DNA of 64,000 nucleotides, from the NCBI RefSeq assembly GCF_020071995.1, contig NZ_JABWTK010000009.1, positions 62,001 through 126,000 on the forward strand, written 5' to 3'. Numbering within the stretch: position 1 is the stretch's first letter; each line of letters starts with the position of its first letter. This stretch comes from Planococcus chinensis (GTDB taxonomy: Bacteria > Bacillota > Bacilli > Bacillales_A > Planococcaceae). Positions 1 to 8,471 of this stretch are shown here, one piece after another. The notes beneath the pieces were generated by a model. The model was not told the DNA's origin. It did not search any database and saw only the letters and a list, made by a program, of their open reading frames with translations. A program made the translations under genes and the position numbers.

Positions 1-152
1 TTTACATCCGATAATTTCTCTTTCCAATCCGTAGACGCAGTTTTCACTGAGCTTCTAAGCTCTTTCCCGGATTGGGGAGTGGAAAATAGCGTAGCTGCAG
101 CTCCTGCCGCAAGCCCTGTAGCAAGTCCTATAAAAAAAGTTGATGCTTTCAT
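1..152 (-). CDS. YtxH-domain protein, YhaH-like (partial, N-terminal 50 residues)
   Basis: Only the first 50 codons are inside the window; the gene continues beyond base 1. It opens with one hydrophobic, glycine/alanine-rich segment (GLATGLAAGAAATLF, residues 9-23) followed by the SxP..GKELR pattern typical of YtxH-domain proteins, small envelope-associated stress proteins of unknown biochemical role. The start at 152 is preceded by an AAAGGGG ribosome-binding site. In B. subtilis the YtxH-type gene yhaH sits next to trpP, as here, so the assignment rests on both sequence and position. Total length and C-terminus cannot be judged. Confidence 0.75.
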   Translation of the reverse strand, partial: MKASTFFIGLATGLAAGAAATLFSTPQSGKELRSSVKTASTDWKEKLSDV

Positions 153-231
153 TGGCCAAACGCCCCTTTCGTCCTATACCGTTCTTTTCCTTTATTTCAC
201 TTAATTAAAACATAAAGATGAACGACTATTC

Positions 232-272
232 AATTAAAAAAAGCTTTTCAGTGGTTTTCTCACTGAAAAGCT
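232..272 (-). terminator. Intrinsic terminator of trpP
   Basis: A perfect 12-bp inverted repeat (242-253 with 261-272, 7-nt loop). Read on the minus strand it is followed by a run of T residues interrupted once, directly after the trpP stop codon. Confidence 0.85.
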
Positions 273-278
273 CCTTTT

Positions 279-809
279 TTATGCAGAAGTTGTAACGGCT
301 GTTTCAAATTTTGAGCGTCTAACCAACTGGATGACAATCGGATAGATCAACGCAAAAGCAACGCCGTTCAGCACGATTGCTGGCAATACGACCGTTGTGA
401 AAAGCAGGCCGAATGGAATTTCTGCACCGATTACGAAAATGGCTGCTGACAGGAAGATGGTTCCTGAAAGGACCGTGCCGGCTGCGCAAAGGGCAATGGC
501 AACTGGAAGTTTACCGACCGCTTTTTTCAAGATCAAGACAAAAGCGAAAAAGGCAAACGCCGTAATGAATTTATCGATGATATTCGGGAAAAATCCTCCT
601 GGGAAAGTAGAAAACAATCCGGAAATGACTCCGGTTGTGACTGCCAGCAAGAACACCGATTTCACATTCGGGAACAAAAGAATCCCGATAAACATCATTG
701 TCAACATAAAGTCCGGCTTCATTCCTCCGCTAATTCCTGGAATCACCACATAAAGTGCAGCTCCGACACTGACCAGTAGCGCCATTAAAACTAAATTTTT
801 CGTATTCAT
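279..809 (-). CDS. trpP: Tryptophan transporter TrpP
   Basis: Integral membrane protein of 176 residues that takes up tryptophan; the same size as B. subtilis TrpP (YhaG). The conserved stretch GGMKPDFMLTMMFIGILLFP near residue 28 is characteristic, and about five hydrophobic segments span the chain (roughly 7-25, 36-60, 78-96, 103-125, 135-160). The start at 809 follows a purine-rich GAGGAGAGATGAG ribosome-binding region. It has its own promoter and terminator, so it is monocistronic. In B. subtilis translation is blocked by TRAP bound over the start region, and a comparable triplet pattern is visible here (separate entry). Serine biosynthesis gene serC, present between trpP and hit in B. 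subtilis, is absent. Confidence 0.93.
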   Translation of the reverse strand: MNTKNLVLMALLVSVGAALYVVIPGISGGMKPDFMLTMMFIGILLFPNVKSVFLLAVTTGVISGLFSTFPGGFFPNIIDKFITAFAFFAFVLILKKAVGKLPVAIALCAAGTVLSGTIFLSAAIFVIGAEIPFGLLFTTVVLPAIVLNGVAFALIYPIVIQLVRRSKFETAVTTSA

Positions 810-811
810 TT

Positions 812-836
812 CTCATCTCTCCTCAGCTCTGGGCTA
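812..836 (-). promoter_or_regulatory. Candidate TRAP-type binding site (GAG triplets) over the trpP ribosome-binding site
   Basis: On the trpP mRNA four GAG triplets lie at exact 5-nt spacing (829-827, 824-822, 819-817, 814-812), preceded by UAG at 836-834 and CAG at 831-829; the AUG itself falls in the next 5-nt step. TRAP binds (G/U)AG triplets separated by 2-3 nt, and in B. subtilis it represses trpP in this way. The triplets also form the Shine-Dalgarno sequence, so part of the pattern could be chance purine richness. Whether this organism has mtrB is not visible. Confidence 0.35.
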
Positions 837-888
837 TTTGCTTTTCCCGGACGTGCCCTCTTGGCCGCCGGCGAAAAAACTTATACTG

Positions 889-917
889 ATTCTATCCTGT
901 CCGCTACTTTTTATCAA
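889..917 (-). promoter_or_regulatory. SigA-type promoter for trpP
   Basis: Minus-strand TTGATA (917-912), 17-nt spacer, TAGAAT (894-889). It gives a leader of about 75 nt before the trpP start. The -35 element overlaps the end of hit. Confidence 0.65.
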
Positions 918-1345
918 GTGTCCGGATTTAATTTTTGTTTGACTTGCTCGGCCAGTTCCTGAATGCGTTCGGCAGTAAATTCTTTTTCCTTGGTCATCCA
1001 CTTGGCGCCAAAACCGTCCGATGCGCCGTAGCGGGGGATAAAGTGCAAATGGAAGTGGTAAACGCTTTGCCCGGCTTTGGCTCCGTTGTTGTTCAACAGG
1101 TTCATGCCTTCCGGTTCGAATGTCTCTTTAATGGCGCTGGCAATCTTCGGTGCTACTGAAAACAGATTTGCAGCTTCTTCCGGGGCTAAATCGTATACAT
1201 ACTCGCGGTGCGTTTTTGGGATGAGCAAAGTATGGCCTTTAGAAAGCGGCATGATGTCCATGAAGGCATAGACATGCTCGTCTTCATACACTTTTACACT
1301 GGGGATATCGCCGTTGATAATTTTGCAGAAAATACAATCGGTCAT
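914..1345 (-). CDS. hit: HIT-family nucleotide-binding protein Hit
   Basis: A histidine-triad protein of 143 residues, the family of nucleotide hydrolases/transferases acting on AMP conjugates and dinucleoside polyphosphates. The triad HFHLH with the following hydrophobic residues is near residue 99, and CIFCKII near the N-terminus is the usual family opening with a Cys-X-X-Cys pair. In-frame ATGs exist upstream at 1363, 1354 and 1351, but the GAAAGG element at 1360-1355 best fits the start at 1345 (MTDCIFC). It is divergent from ecsA, the same arrangement as in B. subtilis. Confidence 0.93.
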   Translation of the reverse strand: MTDCIFCKIINGDIPSVKVYEDEHVYAFMDIMPLSKGHTLLIPKTHREYVYDLAPEEAANLFSVAPKIASAIKETFEPEGMNLLNNNGAKAGQSVYHFHLHFIPRYGASDGFGAKWMTKEKEFTAERIQELAEQVKQKLNPDT

Positions 1346-1450
1346 TGTCATCATCCTTTCCATTTTTTCCAGTTTATCATAATTTCGATTTCGGAAAAGA
1401 AATCGCCAGCCGATTTTGATACAATAGTTTGAAAGAAAGAGGTGTTTAGA

Positions 1451-2200
1451 TTGGCTATTTTGGAAGTCCAGTCATTGACGGGCGGGTATACAAGAAAGCC
1501 CGTGCTGCAAGACGTAACATTTTCTATCAACAAAGGAGAGCTGGTCGGGTTGATCGGTTTGAACGGCGCAGGGAAAAGTACCACCATTAAGCACATTATC
1601 GGCCTCATGCAGCCGCAGTCAGGAGAAATCCGCTTGAACGGCAAAACTTTTGAGGAAGATATGGATGCTTACCGGTCATCGTTTACATACATTCCGGAGA
1701 CGCCGGTATTATATGAGGAACTGACATTGCGCGAGCACCTGGAGCTGACTGCAATGGCGTACAACCTGGATTCAGTCCGCTTTGAAAAACGGTCGGCAGA
1801 ATTGCTGAAGGAATTCCGCATGGAAAAAAGGCTGAAATGGTTTCCATCCCATTTTTCAAAAGGAATGCGGCAAAAAGTGATGATCATGAGCGCATTTCTC
1901 GTGAATCCTACGCTTTACATCATCGATGAACCGTTCGTCGGACTCGATCCACTTGGCATCAAATCGCTGCTGGACCAAATGGAGCAGCAAAAGAAAAAAG
2001 GGGCTTCGGTCCTGATGTCTACGCACATCCTGTCGACAGCTGAACGCTACTGCGACCGGATCATCCTGCTGCACAACGGGCGGATCCGTGCGATGGGAAC
2101 GATGGCGGATTTGCGGAAGGCGTTCAATATGCCGGATGCCTCACTGGACGATTTATACATTGCGATGACCGAGGATGCTGCAAATGAAGAACTTGCATGA
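1451..2200 (+). CDS. ecsA: ABC transporter ATP-binding protein EcsA
   Basis: ATPase subunit (249 residues) of the Ecs exporter, which in Bacillus and Staphylococcus affects protein secretion, sporulation, competence and intramembrane protease activity. Visible motifs: Walker A GLNGAGKST (36-44), signature FSKGMRQK (about 138-145), Walker B LYIIDEP and the switch histidine in MSTHI. The start is a TTG at 1451 preceded by AAAGAGGTG; the GTG at 1442 lies inside that ribosome-binding site and is rejected. The coding region overlaps ecsB by 17 nt, indicating translational coupling. The GGYTRKPVL opening and YIPETPVLYEELTL block are very close to B. subtilis EcsA. Confidence 0.96.
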   Translation: MAILEVQSLTGGYTRKPVLQDVTFSINKGELVGLIGLNGAGKSTTIKHIIGLMQPQSGEIRLNGKTFEEDMDAYRSSFTYIPETPVLYEELTLREHLELTAMAYNLDSVRFEKRSAELLKEFRMEKRLKWFPSHFSKGMRQKVMIMSAFLVNPTLYIIDEPFVGLDPLGIKSLLDQMEQQKKKGASVLMSTHILSTAERYCDRIILLHNGRIRAMGTMADLRKAFNMPDASLDDLYIAMTEDAANEELA

Positions 2201-3383
2201 AGTGTGGTCGAACCGGCTTCAAAAATACACCATTGAAGTCCAGAATTATTTAAAATATATCTTTACCGGGCATATTGCAGTTGTCATGCTTTTCGCCATT
2301 GGAGCAGCTGGCTATGCGTACAGCGAATGGGTGCAGAACGTACCGCCTGATTTTCCGGGCGCCTGGATTTTGGCAGCCGTCTTCGGTCTGCTTCTGGCTT
2401 ACAGTCCGCCGACGACCTTATTAAAAGAAGCGGATATGGTTTACTTTCTGCCGCTTGAAAGCCAATTGGACCAATTTTTAAAGCCGGCATTAAAATGGAC
2501 ATTCTTTTCGCAGCTGTATTTGCCGGTCATTGCGTTTATTGTTTCCTTGCCGATGGTGAATGCTTTGTACGGGTTGCCGTCTTCGCTGTTGATCGGCTTG
2601 CCGATTTTGCTGCTGCTGCTCAAATGGTGGAACATACAGACCGAGTTTGCTTACCGGAAAGCCCGTGCAGGATACCGGGCATGGCTGGACCGGCTTGTCC
2701 GGTTCATAATGGTTTTTGCTTTTGTTTACCTGTATGTCGCAAGCAATCTGTTAATTGCCGTATTGGTTTTGTTTGCCATCATCGTTTATGGCAGATGGGT
2801 GCAGCAGCAGGCGGCCGGAAAGCCGTTTGCGTATGAGCATTTTGTAGGTTTGGAAGAAAACCGAATGCTGCGCTTTTACCAGTTCGCCAATTATTTTACG
2901 GATGTTCCCCATATAAAAGGGAAGATCAAAGAACGGGCCTGGTTGAATTGGGTTTACCGTTTTATCAAGAGAGGGCCGCAAAATGCCCATTATTACCTGG
3001 TTTGGCGCACATTTATCCGTTCCGATGAATTGTTCTATTTATGGGTGAGGCTGACCGTCATTGCCATGGCAGGCGCGTGGCTCATTCCGTTTCCAGCGGC
3101 TGTCATCATTTTCGCTGCCGCACTCGCTTTTGCTTCCGCCATCCAAATTTGGCAAGGCCTGAACCAGACCCAGCATTTCCGGATGGACAACCTGTTCCCG
3201 CTGACAAAATTCAGCAGGGAGCGGGCGGTGAGAAAGCTTGTGATTGTCATGCAAGTGCTGCAGGCGATTTTGGTCGCTGCCGTCCTTATCGGAGCAGGAG
3301 AGCCGCTTATCGCGCTCGCTGCCTTCGCTGTGATTTTAATTGTTTCAGCTATTACACTGGCTTTTGGAAAGAAGAAGAACTAA
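2184..3383 (+). CDS. ecsB: ABC transporter permease EcsB
   Basis: Membrane subunit (399 residues) of the Ecs transporter. The chain has a short cytosolic N-terminus and several hydrophobic segments grouped in pairs (about 30-50, 60-75, 105-145, 170-205, 290-330, 350-395). The start at 2184 has GAGG nine bases upstream inside ecsA; an earlier ATG at 2175 would sit too close to that element. The third gene of the B. subtilis operon, ecsC, does not follow: a strong terminator comes right after the stop codon. Confidence 0.93.
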   Translation: MKNLHEVWSNRLQKYTIEVQNYLKYIFTGHIAVVMLFAIGAAGYAYSEWVQNVPPDFPGAWILAAVFGLLLAYSPPTTLLKEADMVYFLPLESQLDQFLKPALKWTFFSQLYLPVIAFIVSLPMVNALYGLPSSLLIGLPILLLLLKWWNIQTEFAYRKARAGYRAWLDRLVRFIMVFAFVYLYVASNLLIAVLVLFAIIVYGRWVQQQAAGKPFAYEHFVGLEENRMLRFYQFANYFTDVPHIKGKIKERAWLNWVYRFIKRGPQNAHYYLVWRTFIRSDELFYLWVRLTVIAMAGAWLIPFPAAVIIFAAALAFASAIQIWQGLNQTQHFRMDNLFPLTKFSRERAVRKLVIVMQVLQAILVAAVLIGAGEPLIALAAFAVILIVSAITLAFGKKKN

Positions 3384-3385
3384 AG

Positions 3386-3419
3386 AAACCCCCGCCGATG
3401 TTTAATCGGCGGGGGTTTT
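3386..3419. terminator. Bidirectional terminator between ecsB and the M20 amidohydrolase
   Basis: A perfect GC-rich 11-bp stem (3389-3399 with 3405-3415), flanked by A residues on the left and TTTT on the right, lying between two convergent genes and able to stop transcription in both directions. Confidence 0.9.
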
Positions 3420-3420
3420 A

Positions 3421-4587
3421 TCATTCATTCATATTCAGTGCAGCGGTCGCCAAAGTTTTGGCGGCTACGAGCATCGCTTCTTCTTTAAAGTCGAACTTCG
3501 GATGGTGGTGCGGATAAACATCGCCGTCCGGCATAGCGCCGGTGAAGAAAAATGTGCCCGGCACATGTTCTAGGTAATAAGCGAAATCTTCTCCGCCCAT
3601 TTGAGGCGCGCAGTGGTAAACTTCTTCGACGCCGGGTACACCAGCCGCAATTTCTTTCAAATACAGCGTTTCGTTTTCATGGTTTACAACCGCCGGATAG
3701 CCGCGCATGAAGTTGAATTCATACAGGCTGTCTGTTGCAATGCTGGTGCCTTCGATGACACGCGCCATCTCTTTTTCCATAAGGACCCGGTTGGCTTCCG
3801 TAAACGTGCGGACGGTTCCGCCAAGTACGGCCTGGTCCGCAATAATATTGTAGGGATTTTCAGCAACAAACGATGTGACGGACAATACGGCCGATTCAAG
3901 CGGATCGACGCGGCGGGACACCAATTGCTGCAAGTTTGTCACGAGCTGGGAACCAATCACGACGGCATCTTTGGTTTCGTGCGGGTTGGCGCCGTGCCCG
4001 CCGCGGCCTTGGATTTTAATCTCGAACGAATCCGCTGCAGCCATGATCGGCCCGACACGGTAATCGATTCTGCCAAAAGGCGTCGTAGACCATAAGTGTG
4101 TACCGAAAATCACATCTACGCCTTCAAGTGCGCCTGCCTCGATCATGGCTTTTGCTCCGCCGGGCGCCAGCTCTTCTGCATGCTGGTGAATCAGCACGTA
4201 CGTGCCGCTCAATTCTTTGCGGAAGGTGTGCAGCACTTTTCCAAGAACAAGAAGCGTTGCGGTATGCCCGTCGTGTCCGCATGCATGCATCACTCCCGGA
4301 ATCTTCGATTTATAGGCAACTTCTTTTTGGTCCTGGATGGAAAGGGCATCAAAATCTGCCCGCAGCGCTACGGTTTTGCCCGGCTTGCTGCCGCGGATCG
4401 TGGCAATTACGCCATTGCCGCCAACACCATGTTTTACTTCAACGCCAAGTTGTTCATAGAAATGTCGGATATAATAAGCGGTTTTTGTTTCATTGAAAGA
4501 AGGTTCAGGGTGCATATGCAGGTGTCTGCGTATGTCTACCATTTCTTCATAGCTTGAATCCAGTTCGGCATAAATTTTTTCAATCAT
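3421..4587 (-). CDS. M20-family amidohydrolase (N-acyl-amino-acid or hippurate hydrolase type, YhaA-like)
   Basis: A 388-residue cytosolic metal-dependent amidohydrolase. The N-terminal RRHLHMHPEPSF, the ACGHDGHTA metal-ligand motif (around residue 100), HAEELAPGGA and a C-terminal GGEDFAYY are the standard signatures of the AmhX/HipO branch of M20 peptidases, which cleave N-acyl groups from amino acids; the substrate cannot be read from sequence. The start at 4587 follows AAAGGGG by eight bases; an upstream ATG at 4605 precedes that element. In B. subtilis yhaA lies beside ecs, so the position agrees with YhaA. Confidence 0.9.
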   Translation of the reverse strand: MIEKIYAELDSSYEEMVDIRRHLHMHPEPSFNETKTAYYIRHFYEQLGVEVKHGVGGNGVIATIRGSKPGKTVALRADFDALSIQDQKEVAYKSKIPGVMHACGHDGHTATLLVLGKVLHTFRKELSGTYVLIHQHAEELAPGGAKAMIEAGALEGVDVIFGTHLWSTTPFGRIDYRVGPIMAAADSFEIKIQGRGGHGANPHETKDAVVIGSQLVTNLQQLVSRRVDPLESAVLSVTSFVAENPYNIIADQAVLGGTVRTFTEANRVLMEKEMARVIEGTSIATDSLYEFNFMRGYPAVVNHENETLYLKEIAAGVPGVEEVYHCAPQMGGEDFAYYLEHVPGTFFFTGAMPDGDVYPHHHPKFDFKEEAMLVAAKTLATAALNMNE

Positions 4588-4645
4588 TTTGTAAACCCCT
4601 TTCAATTTCCAATAATCAAAATAGTTCCACTATAAATGATAGCAT

Positions 4646-4674
4646 AAAAAAAAGAGCGCTCGGCTCTTTTTTTT
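4646..4674 (-). terminator. Terminator of the cation exchanger gene
   Basis: A-rich/T-rich stem (about 4646-4657 with 4663-4674) with the core GAGC/GCTC; on the minus strand a T run follows the stop codon of the exchanger gene, which overlaps the stem. Confidence 0.75.
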
Positions 4675-5665
4675 AATAAGTGAAATTCAAATAGGAAGCG
4701 ATGAAATAAATCAAAATGACAATTGCCGACGGCAGCGCATATTTGAAGTTGGAAATCGTCTTTTTCTGAAGCAGCGAGTAAAGCACGAGCAGCGACATAA
4801 AGAATACGCCGACGGCAATGATCATATGCGAATTTGACACGGCAGACAGGATTGGTCCTGCTGTATAAACAGGGTCAGAAATCGCCAAAATGATCATGTT
4901 GAAGATGTTGCTGCCTAAGGCCGCTCCGACCGCCATATTGACATTCCCTAAACGCAGCGCAATAAAAATGGAAATGGCTTCTGGCAGGGAAGTGGTGGCC
5001 GCAATCAGAAAACTGCCGATAAAGCTTGAGCCAATGCCTGTAATAACCGCAATCTGGTCGCCTGTTATGGACAATGCAGTACCGGCGCCAAGTATGATGA
5101 CCGCCGCTACTATGAATCTGGCAATCGCTGCCCTTGCAGACAGGGCAGCACTCGGGTTGGCAGGTTCTGTTTGCGGCAGGCTTTGCGTTGCCGCAGGTTC
5201 AGATTTGGGCAGCTTGTTGATCGCAAGCATTCCGAAGATATAAGCAAGCGCTATAATCCAGGCATCCAGTCCAATCCCTAAAATGGATACATCAAGCCGC
5301 AGCCAAAGCGCCAAAATGACCAAGACGGTCAATAACAAACCAAGAAACAAGGTGTAGATATGGTCTCTGGATGCCCGTTCCAAAATCCGTCGTCTGCGCA
5401 GCAAAAAATCGAACGCTGCCAATATAAACAAATTAAATAGATTGGAGCCGACCATATTGCCGACCGCAATATCTGCGTTGCCGATGGCCGCCGCTGAAAA
5501 GCTGGTGGAAATTTCCGGGAGCGAAGTTGCTCCGGCCAGCAGCAAAGTGCCGACCATCATGCCGCCCATCGTTGTTTTTTCACTAATAACATCCGCGTAC
5601 TGTGAAAGTTTGACAGCAGCAAAAACCGTCACAATAGCGGCGAGAATAAAGTAAACAAATGCCAA
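4673..5665 (-). CDS. Sodium/calcium exchanger family protein (YrbG-type)
   Basis: A 330-residue membrane antiporter with the internal duplication typical of the CaCA superfamily. The first alpha repeat carries GATSLPE and GNMVGSNLFN (about residues 45-80); the second carries ATTSLPE and GAALGSNIFN (about 224-258). The acidic residue in each SLPE motif is the expected cation ligand. About ten hydrophobic segments are visible, separated near the middle by a proline/threonine-rich cytosolic loop (about 155-175). The start is a TTG at 5665 with TAGGAGGAG just upstream. The transported ion (Na, Ca, K) cannot be decided from sequence. Confidence 0.88.
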   Translation of the reverse strand: MAFVYFILAAIVTVFAAVKLSQYADVISEKTTMGGMMVGTLLLAGATSLPEISTSFSAAAIGNADIAVGNMVGSNLFNLFILAAFDFLLRRRRILERASRDHIYTLFLGLLLTVLVILALWLRLDVSILGIGLDAWIIALAYIFGMLAINKLPKSEPAATQSLPQTEPANPSAALSARAAIARFIVAAVIILGAGTALSITGDQIAVITGIGSSFIGSFLIAATTSLPEAISIFIALRLGNVNMAVGAALGSNIFNMIILAISDPVYTAGPILSAVSNSHMIIAVGVFFMSLLVLYSLLQKKTISNFKYALPSAIVILIYFIASYLNFTY

Positions 5666-5692
5666 TTTTTCTCCTCCTAATCCTTATGTATC

Positions 5693-5714
5693 AAACCTCT
5701 TGCACAAGAGGTTT
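5693..5714. repeat. Perfect inverted repeat between hmoB and the exchanger gene
   Basis: AAACCTCTTG and its exact complement are separated by only two bases. Neither side has a convincing T run, so it may be a weak terminator, a transcript-stabilising hairpin or a protein-binding palindrome. It lies just after the hmoB stop codon on the minus strand. Confidence 0.6.
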
Positions 5715-5722
5715 GCTTAACC

Positions 5723-6232
5723 TTATTCGTCTTCCGGTTTTGCTTTGTAGGTCGTAATGTAAGAAGCCCCGGAGAAAATGTTCGGGCGTTTCTCGCCGGC
5801 ATTCTCCGCCGGTTTTGCATGTGCTTTCGAAAAAGCCTGCGATTCTTTCCATTTCTCAAAGAATGCCGGTGATTCCCATTCGGTCAATACCACGTACGTA
5901 TCGGAATCCAATGGGCGCAGCACCCGGAATGCTACATAGCCAGGCTCGTTTTCGATGGCACCGGCGCGGTTTTTAAAACGGTGCTCAAAAATCGGCCGGC
6001 CTTCGTCTGTCACCGGAATGTTATTAAAAACAAAAAAGCCTTTTTCTTTGAAGGTGCCGGTACCGTCCACCACTTCATAGCGGCGCGGCGTCTGGAAGAT
6101 GGTTTTGCCTTCGGTTTCATGCAGCAGCAAAGTGGTATTTTCGCCTTGCATCAACACCATCGTTTCATTCGGGTGCTTTTCGCGCATTTTCTTCATAAAA
6201 TCATAAGTGCCTGTTGTCATAAATAAATTCAT
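5723..6232 (-). CDS. hmoB: Heme-degrading monooxygenase HmoB
   Basis: A 169-residue IsdG-like heme monooxygenase that opens the porphyrin ring and releases iron. It has the two-part build of B. subtilis HmoB (YhgC): an N-terminal extension of about 65 residues, then a C-terminal antibiotic-biosynthesis-monooxygenase fold. Asn70, Trp128 and His138 fall in the positions of the IsdG-family catalytic Asn-Trp-His set. The start at 6232 is preceded by GGAGGG; the reading frame is open for about 200 nt further upstream, but that extension runs into the hemE promoter region and lacks a ribosome-binding site. It is divergent from hemEHY, so heme synthesis and heme removal share one intergenic region. 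Confidence 0.92.
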   Translation of the reverse strand: MNLFMTTGTYDFMKKMREKHPNETMVLMQGENTTLLLHETEGKTIFQTPRRYEVVDGTGTFKEKGFFVFNNIPVTDEGRPIFEHRFKNRAGAIENEPGYVAFRVLRPLDSDTYVVLTEWESPAFFEKWKESQAFSKAHAKPAENAGEKRPNIFSGASYITTYKAKPEDE

Positions 6233-6334
6233 CAAAATCCCTCCTTGAGCAATTACTTTCATTATATATGGTTCCCTCAATAAATGGGCTGAAACACAAA
6301 ATGGCGAACCGGTGAAGGCATAAGCGTCTAATTT

Positions 6335-6363
6335 ATGACATTTGCCGAAGGAATCTATACAAT
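6335..6363 (+). promoter_or_regulatory. SigA-type promoter for the hemEHY operon
   Basis: ATGACA (one mismatch to TTGACA), 17-nt spacer, TACAAT, located about 75 nt before the hemE start. Confidence 0.55.
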
Positions 6364-6437
6364 AGAAAGCGGAGCGTCTATAGTGAAATACGGATATAGA
6401 ATGTAGGACGAAATGAACTGAAGGGATGTTTATCAAC

Positions 6438-7484
6438 ATGACTGAATTTAACGATACTTTTTTGAGGGCGGCGCGCGGAGAGAAAGCGGATCACACACCG
6501 GTGTGGTTCATGCGCCAAGCGGGCCGTTCACAGCCTGAATACCGTAAGATCAAAGAAAAATACTCGCTAGAGGAAATTACACATCAACCCGAACTTTGTG
6601 CGTATGTGACAAAGCTTCCTGTCGACCAATACAATGTGGATGCCGCTGTTCTATACAAAGACATCGTCACTCCGCTGCCTGCGATTGGCGTAGATGTGAA
6701 AATCAAAGCGGGAGTTGGCCCGGTCATCGACAATCCGATCCGCACGATGGCGGATATCGAACGCTTGGGTGAGATCAATCCGGAGAAAGATGTGGATTTT
6801 GTACTAGAAACGATCCGCATTTTGACGCAGGAACAGTTGAATGTGCCATTGATCGGCTTTTCCGGAGCACCGTTCACGCTTGCGAGCTATATGATCGAAG
6901 GCGGCCCTTCGAAAAGCTACAATAAAACAAAAGCCATGATGGTGTCTCAGCCGGAAATGTGGTTTTTATTGATGGACAAGCTTGCTGATACAATCATTCC
7001 TTATGTAAAAGCTCAAATCAAAGCAGGGGCGAAAGTGATCCAAATCTTTGATTCATGGGTAGGGGCTTTGAATGTTGAAGATTACCGCATTTTCATCAAA
7101 CCGGTAATGGACCGTATCTTCTCGGAACTTCGTACAGAAGGCGTACCGTTGATCATTTTCGGCGTTGGTGCAAGCCATTTGGCAAAAGAGTGGCATGACC
7201 TTCCGGTAGACGTTGTCGGACTTGATTGGCGCCTGCCGATCTCTGAAGCGCGTGCAATGGGATTAACGAAAACCCTTCAAGGGAATTTCGATCCTTCTTA
7301 TTTGCTGGCAGACTGGCCGATTATCGAAGAACGCGTTAAAGCGATTTTGGATATGGGCATGCAGCAGGACGGCTACATTTTCAACTTGGGCCACGGCGTG
7401 TTCCCGGAAGTTCAGCCGGATACGCTTAAGCGATTGACTTCATATGTGCATGAATACAGCGCTGCCCATAAAGCACGCGTTTAA
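6438..7484 (+). CDS. hemE: Uroporphyrinogen decarboxylase HemE
   Basis: Converts uroporphyrinogen III to coproporphyrinogen III by removing four carboxyl groups; a cytosolic enzyme of 348 residues. The N-terminal [16 protein letters not shown] is the signature substrate-binding loop, and [12 protein letters not shown], the FDSWVGAL block and HGVFPE near the C-terminus are diagnostic. An in-frame ATG at 6426 overlaps the AAGGG element, so the ATG at 6438 (MTEFNDTFL) is preferred; the spacing is slightly long. First gene of hemE-hemH-hemY. Confidence 0.95.
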   Translation: MTEFNDTFLRAARGEKADHTPVWFMRQAGRSQPEYRKIKEKYSLEEITHQPELCAYVTKLPVDQYNVDAAVLYKDIVTPLPAIGVDVKIKAGVGPVIDNPIRTMADIERLGEINPEKDVDFVLETIRILTQEQLNVPLIGFSGAPFTLASYMIEGGPSKSYNKTKAMMVSQPEMWFLLMDKLADTIIPYVKAQIKAGAKVIQIFDSWVGALNVEDYRIFIKPVMDRIFSELRTEGVPLIIFGVGASHLAKEWHDLPVDVVGLDWRLPISEARAMGLTKTLQGNFDPSYLLADWPIIEERVKAILDMGMQQDGYIFNLGHGVFPEVQPDTLKRLTSYVHEYSAAHKARV

Positions 7485-7516
7485 TCGAACAACAAATTTC
7501 TCTTGAGGTGATTATA

Positions 7517-8446
7517 TTGAAAAAGACAATGGGACTATTAGTGATGGCGTATGGCACGCCTTATGAAGAAGCGGATATTGAACGCTATTACACACATATT
7601 CGCCACGGCCGCAAACCGAGCGAAGAAAGCCTGGAAGACCTGCGCAGCCGCTATAAAGCGATTGGCGGACTTTCACCGCTTGCCAAAATTACACAAGACC
7701 AGGCGGATGCACTAGGTGCCCGCTTGAATGAAGTGCAAGACGATATCGAATTCAAAGTTTATCTTGGCTTGAAACATATTGAGCCATTTGTAGAAGACGG
7801 TGTAGAAGCGATGCGTGCTGACGGCATCACCGAAGCGGTTTCGATCGTTTTGGCTCCTCACTTTTCAACATTCTCAGTTAAGTCATACAACGGACGTGCT
7901 GCAGAAGCCGCTGAAAAAGCGGGCATTTCACTGACTTCAGTGGAAAGCTGGTATACGGAGCCGAAATTCATCCAATACTGGAGCGAAAAAGTAAGCGCCG
8001 CTTTTGCTGAAATGTCAGAAGAAGAACGCGAAAAAGCTTGCCTGATTGTTTCTGCGCATTCGCTGCCGGAAAAAATCATCGCTAACGGAGATCCATATCC
8101 AGAGCAATTGAAAGAAACGGCTGTATTGGTTTCTGAAGCTGCTGGAGTCAACAACGTGGAAGTTGGCTGGCAGAGCGCTGGACAGACACCGGAACCATGG
8201 ATTGGCCCGGATGTTCAGGACTTGACTCGTGAATTGTTCACCGAAAAAGGCTATACTTCGTTTGTTTATACACCAGTAGGTTTTGTAGCGGATCACTTGG
8301 AAGTGTTATTCGACAATGATTACGAATGTAAAGTCGTATGCGACGAAATCGGCGCAACTTACAGACGTCCGGAAATGCCGAATGTCCAGCCATTGTTTAT
8401 CGATGGATTGGCAGACGTCGTTTTAAGAAAATTAGCTGAAAAATAA
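7517..8446 (+). CDS. hemH: Coproporphyrin III (protoporphyrin) ferrochelatase HemH
   Basis: Inserts ferrous iron into the porphyrin; in Gram-positive bacteria using the coproporphyrin-dependent route the substrate is coproporphyrin III (CpfC). 309 residues, cytosolic, monomeric in Bacillus. [10 protein letters not shown] contains the catalytic histidine, and [16 protein letters not shown] sequence (here ..LFDND) near residue 260 contains the conserved glutamate. The start is TTG at 7517 with GAGGTG upstream; a GTG at 7508 is part of that ribosome-binding site. Thirty-two bases separate it from hemE. Confidence 0.95.
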   Translation: MKKTMGLLVMAYGTPYEEADIERYYTHIRHGRKPSEESLEDLRSRYKAIGGLSPLAKITQDQADALGARLNEVQDDIEFKVYLGLKHIEPFVEDGVEAMRADGITEAVSIVLAPHFSTFSVKSYNGRAAEAAEKAGISLTSVESWYTEPKFIQYWSEKVSAAFAEMSEEEREKACLIVSAHSLPEKIIANGDPYPEQLKETAVLVSEAAGVNNVEVGWQSAGQTPEPWIGPDVQDLTRELFTEKGYTSFVYTPVGFVADHLEVLFDNDYECKVVCDEIGATYRRPEMPNVQPLFIDGLADVVLRKLAEK

Positions 8447-8471
8447 AGAAAAGCGAAAGAGAGGGCGAAAC

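Noticed and set aside
6233..6439. 69-codon N-terminal extension of HmoB
   Set aside because: No ribosome-binding site at 6439, overlaps the hemE start, and HmoB relatives begin at the MNLFMTTGT position.
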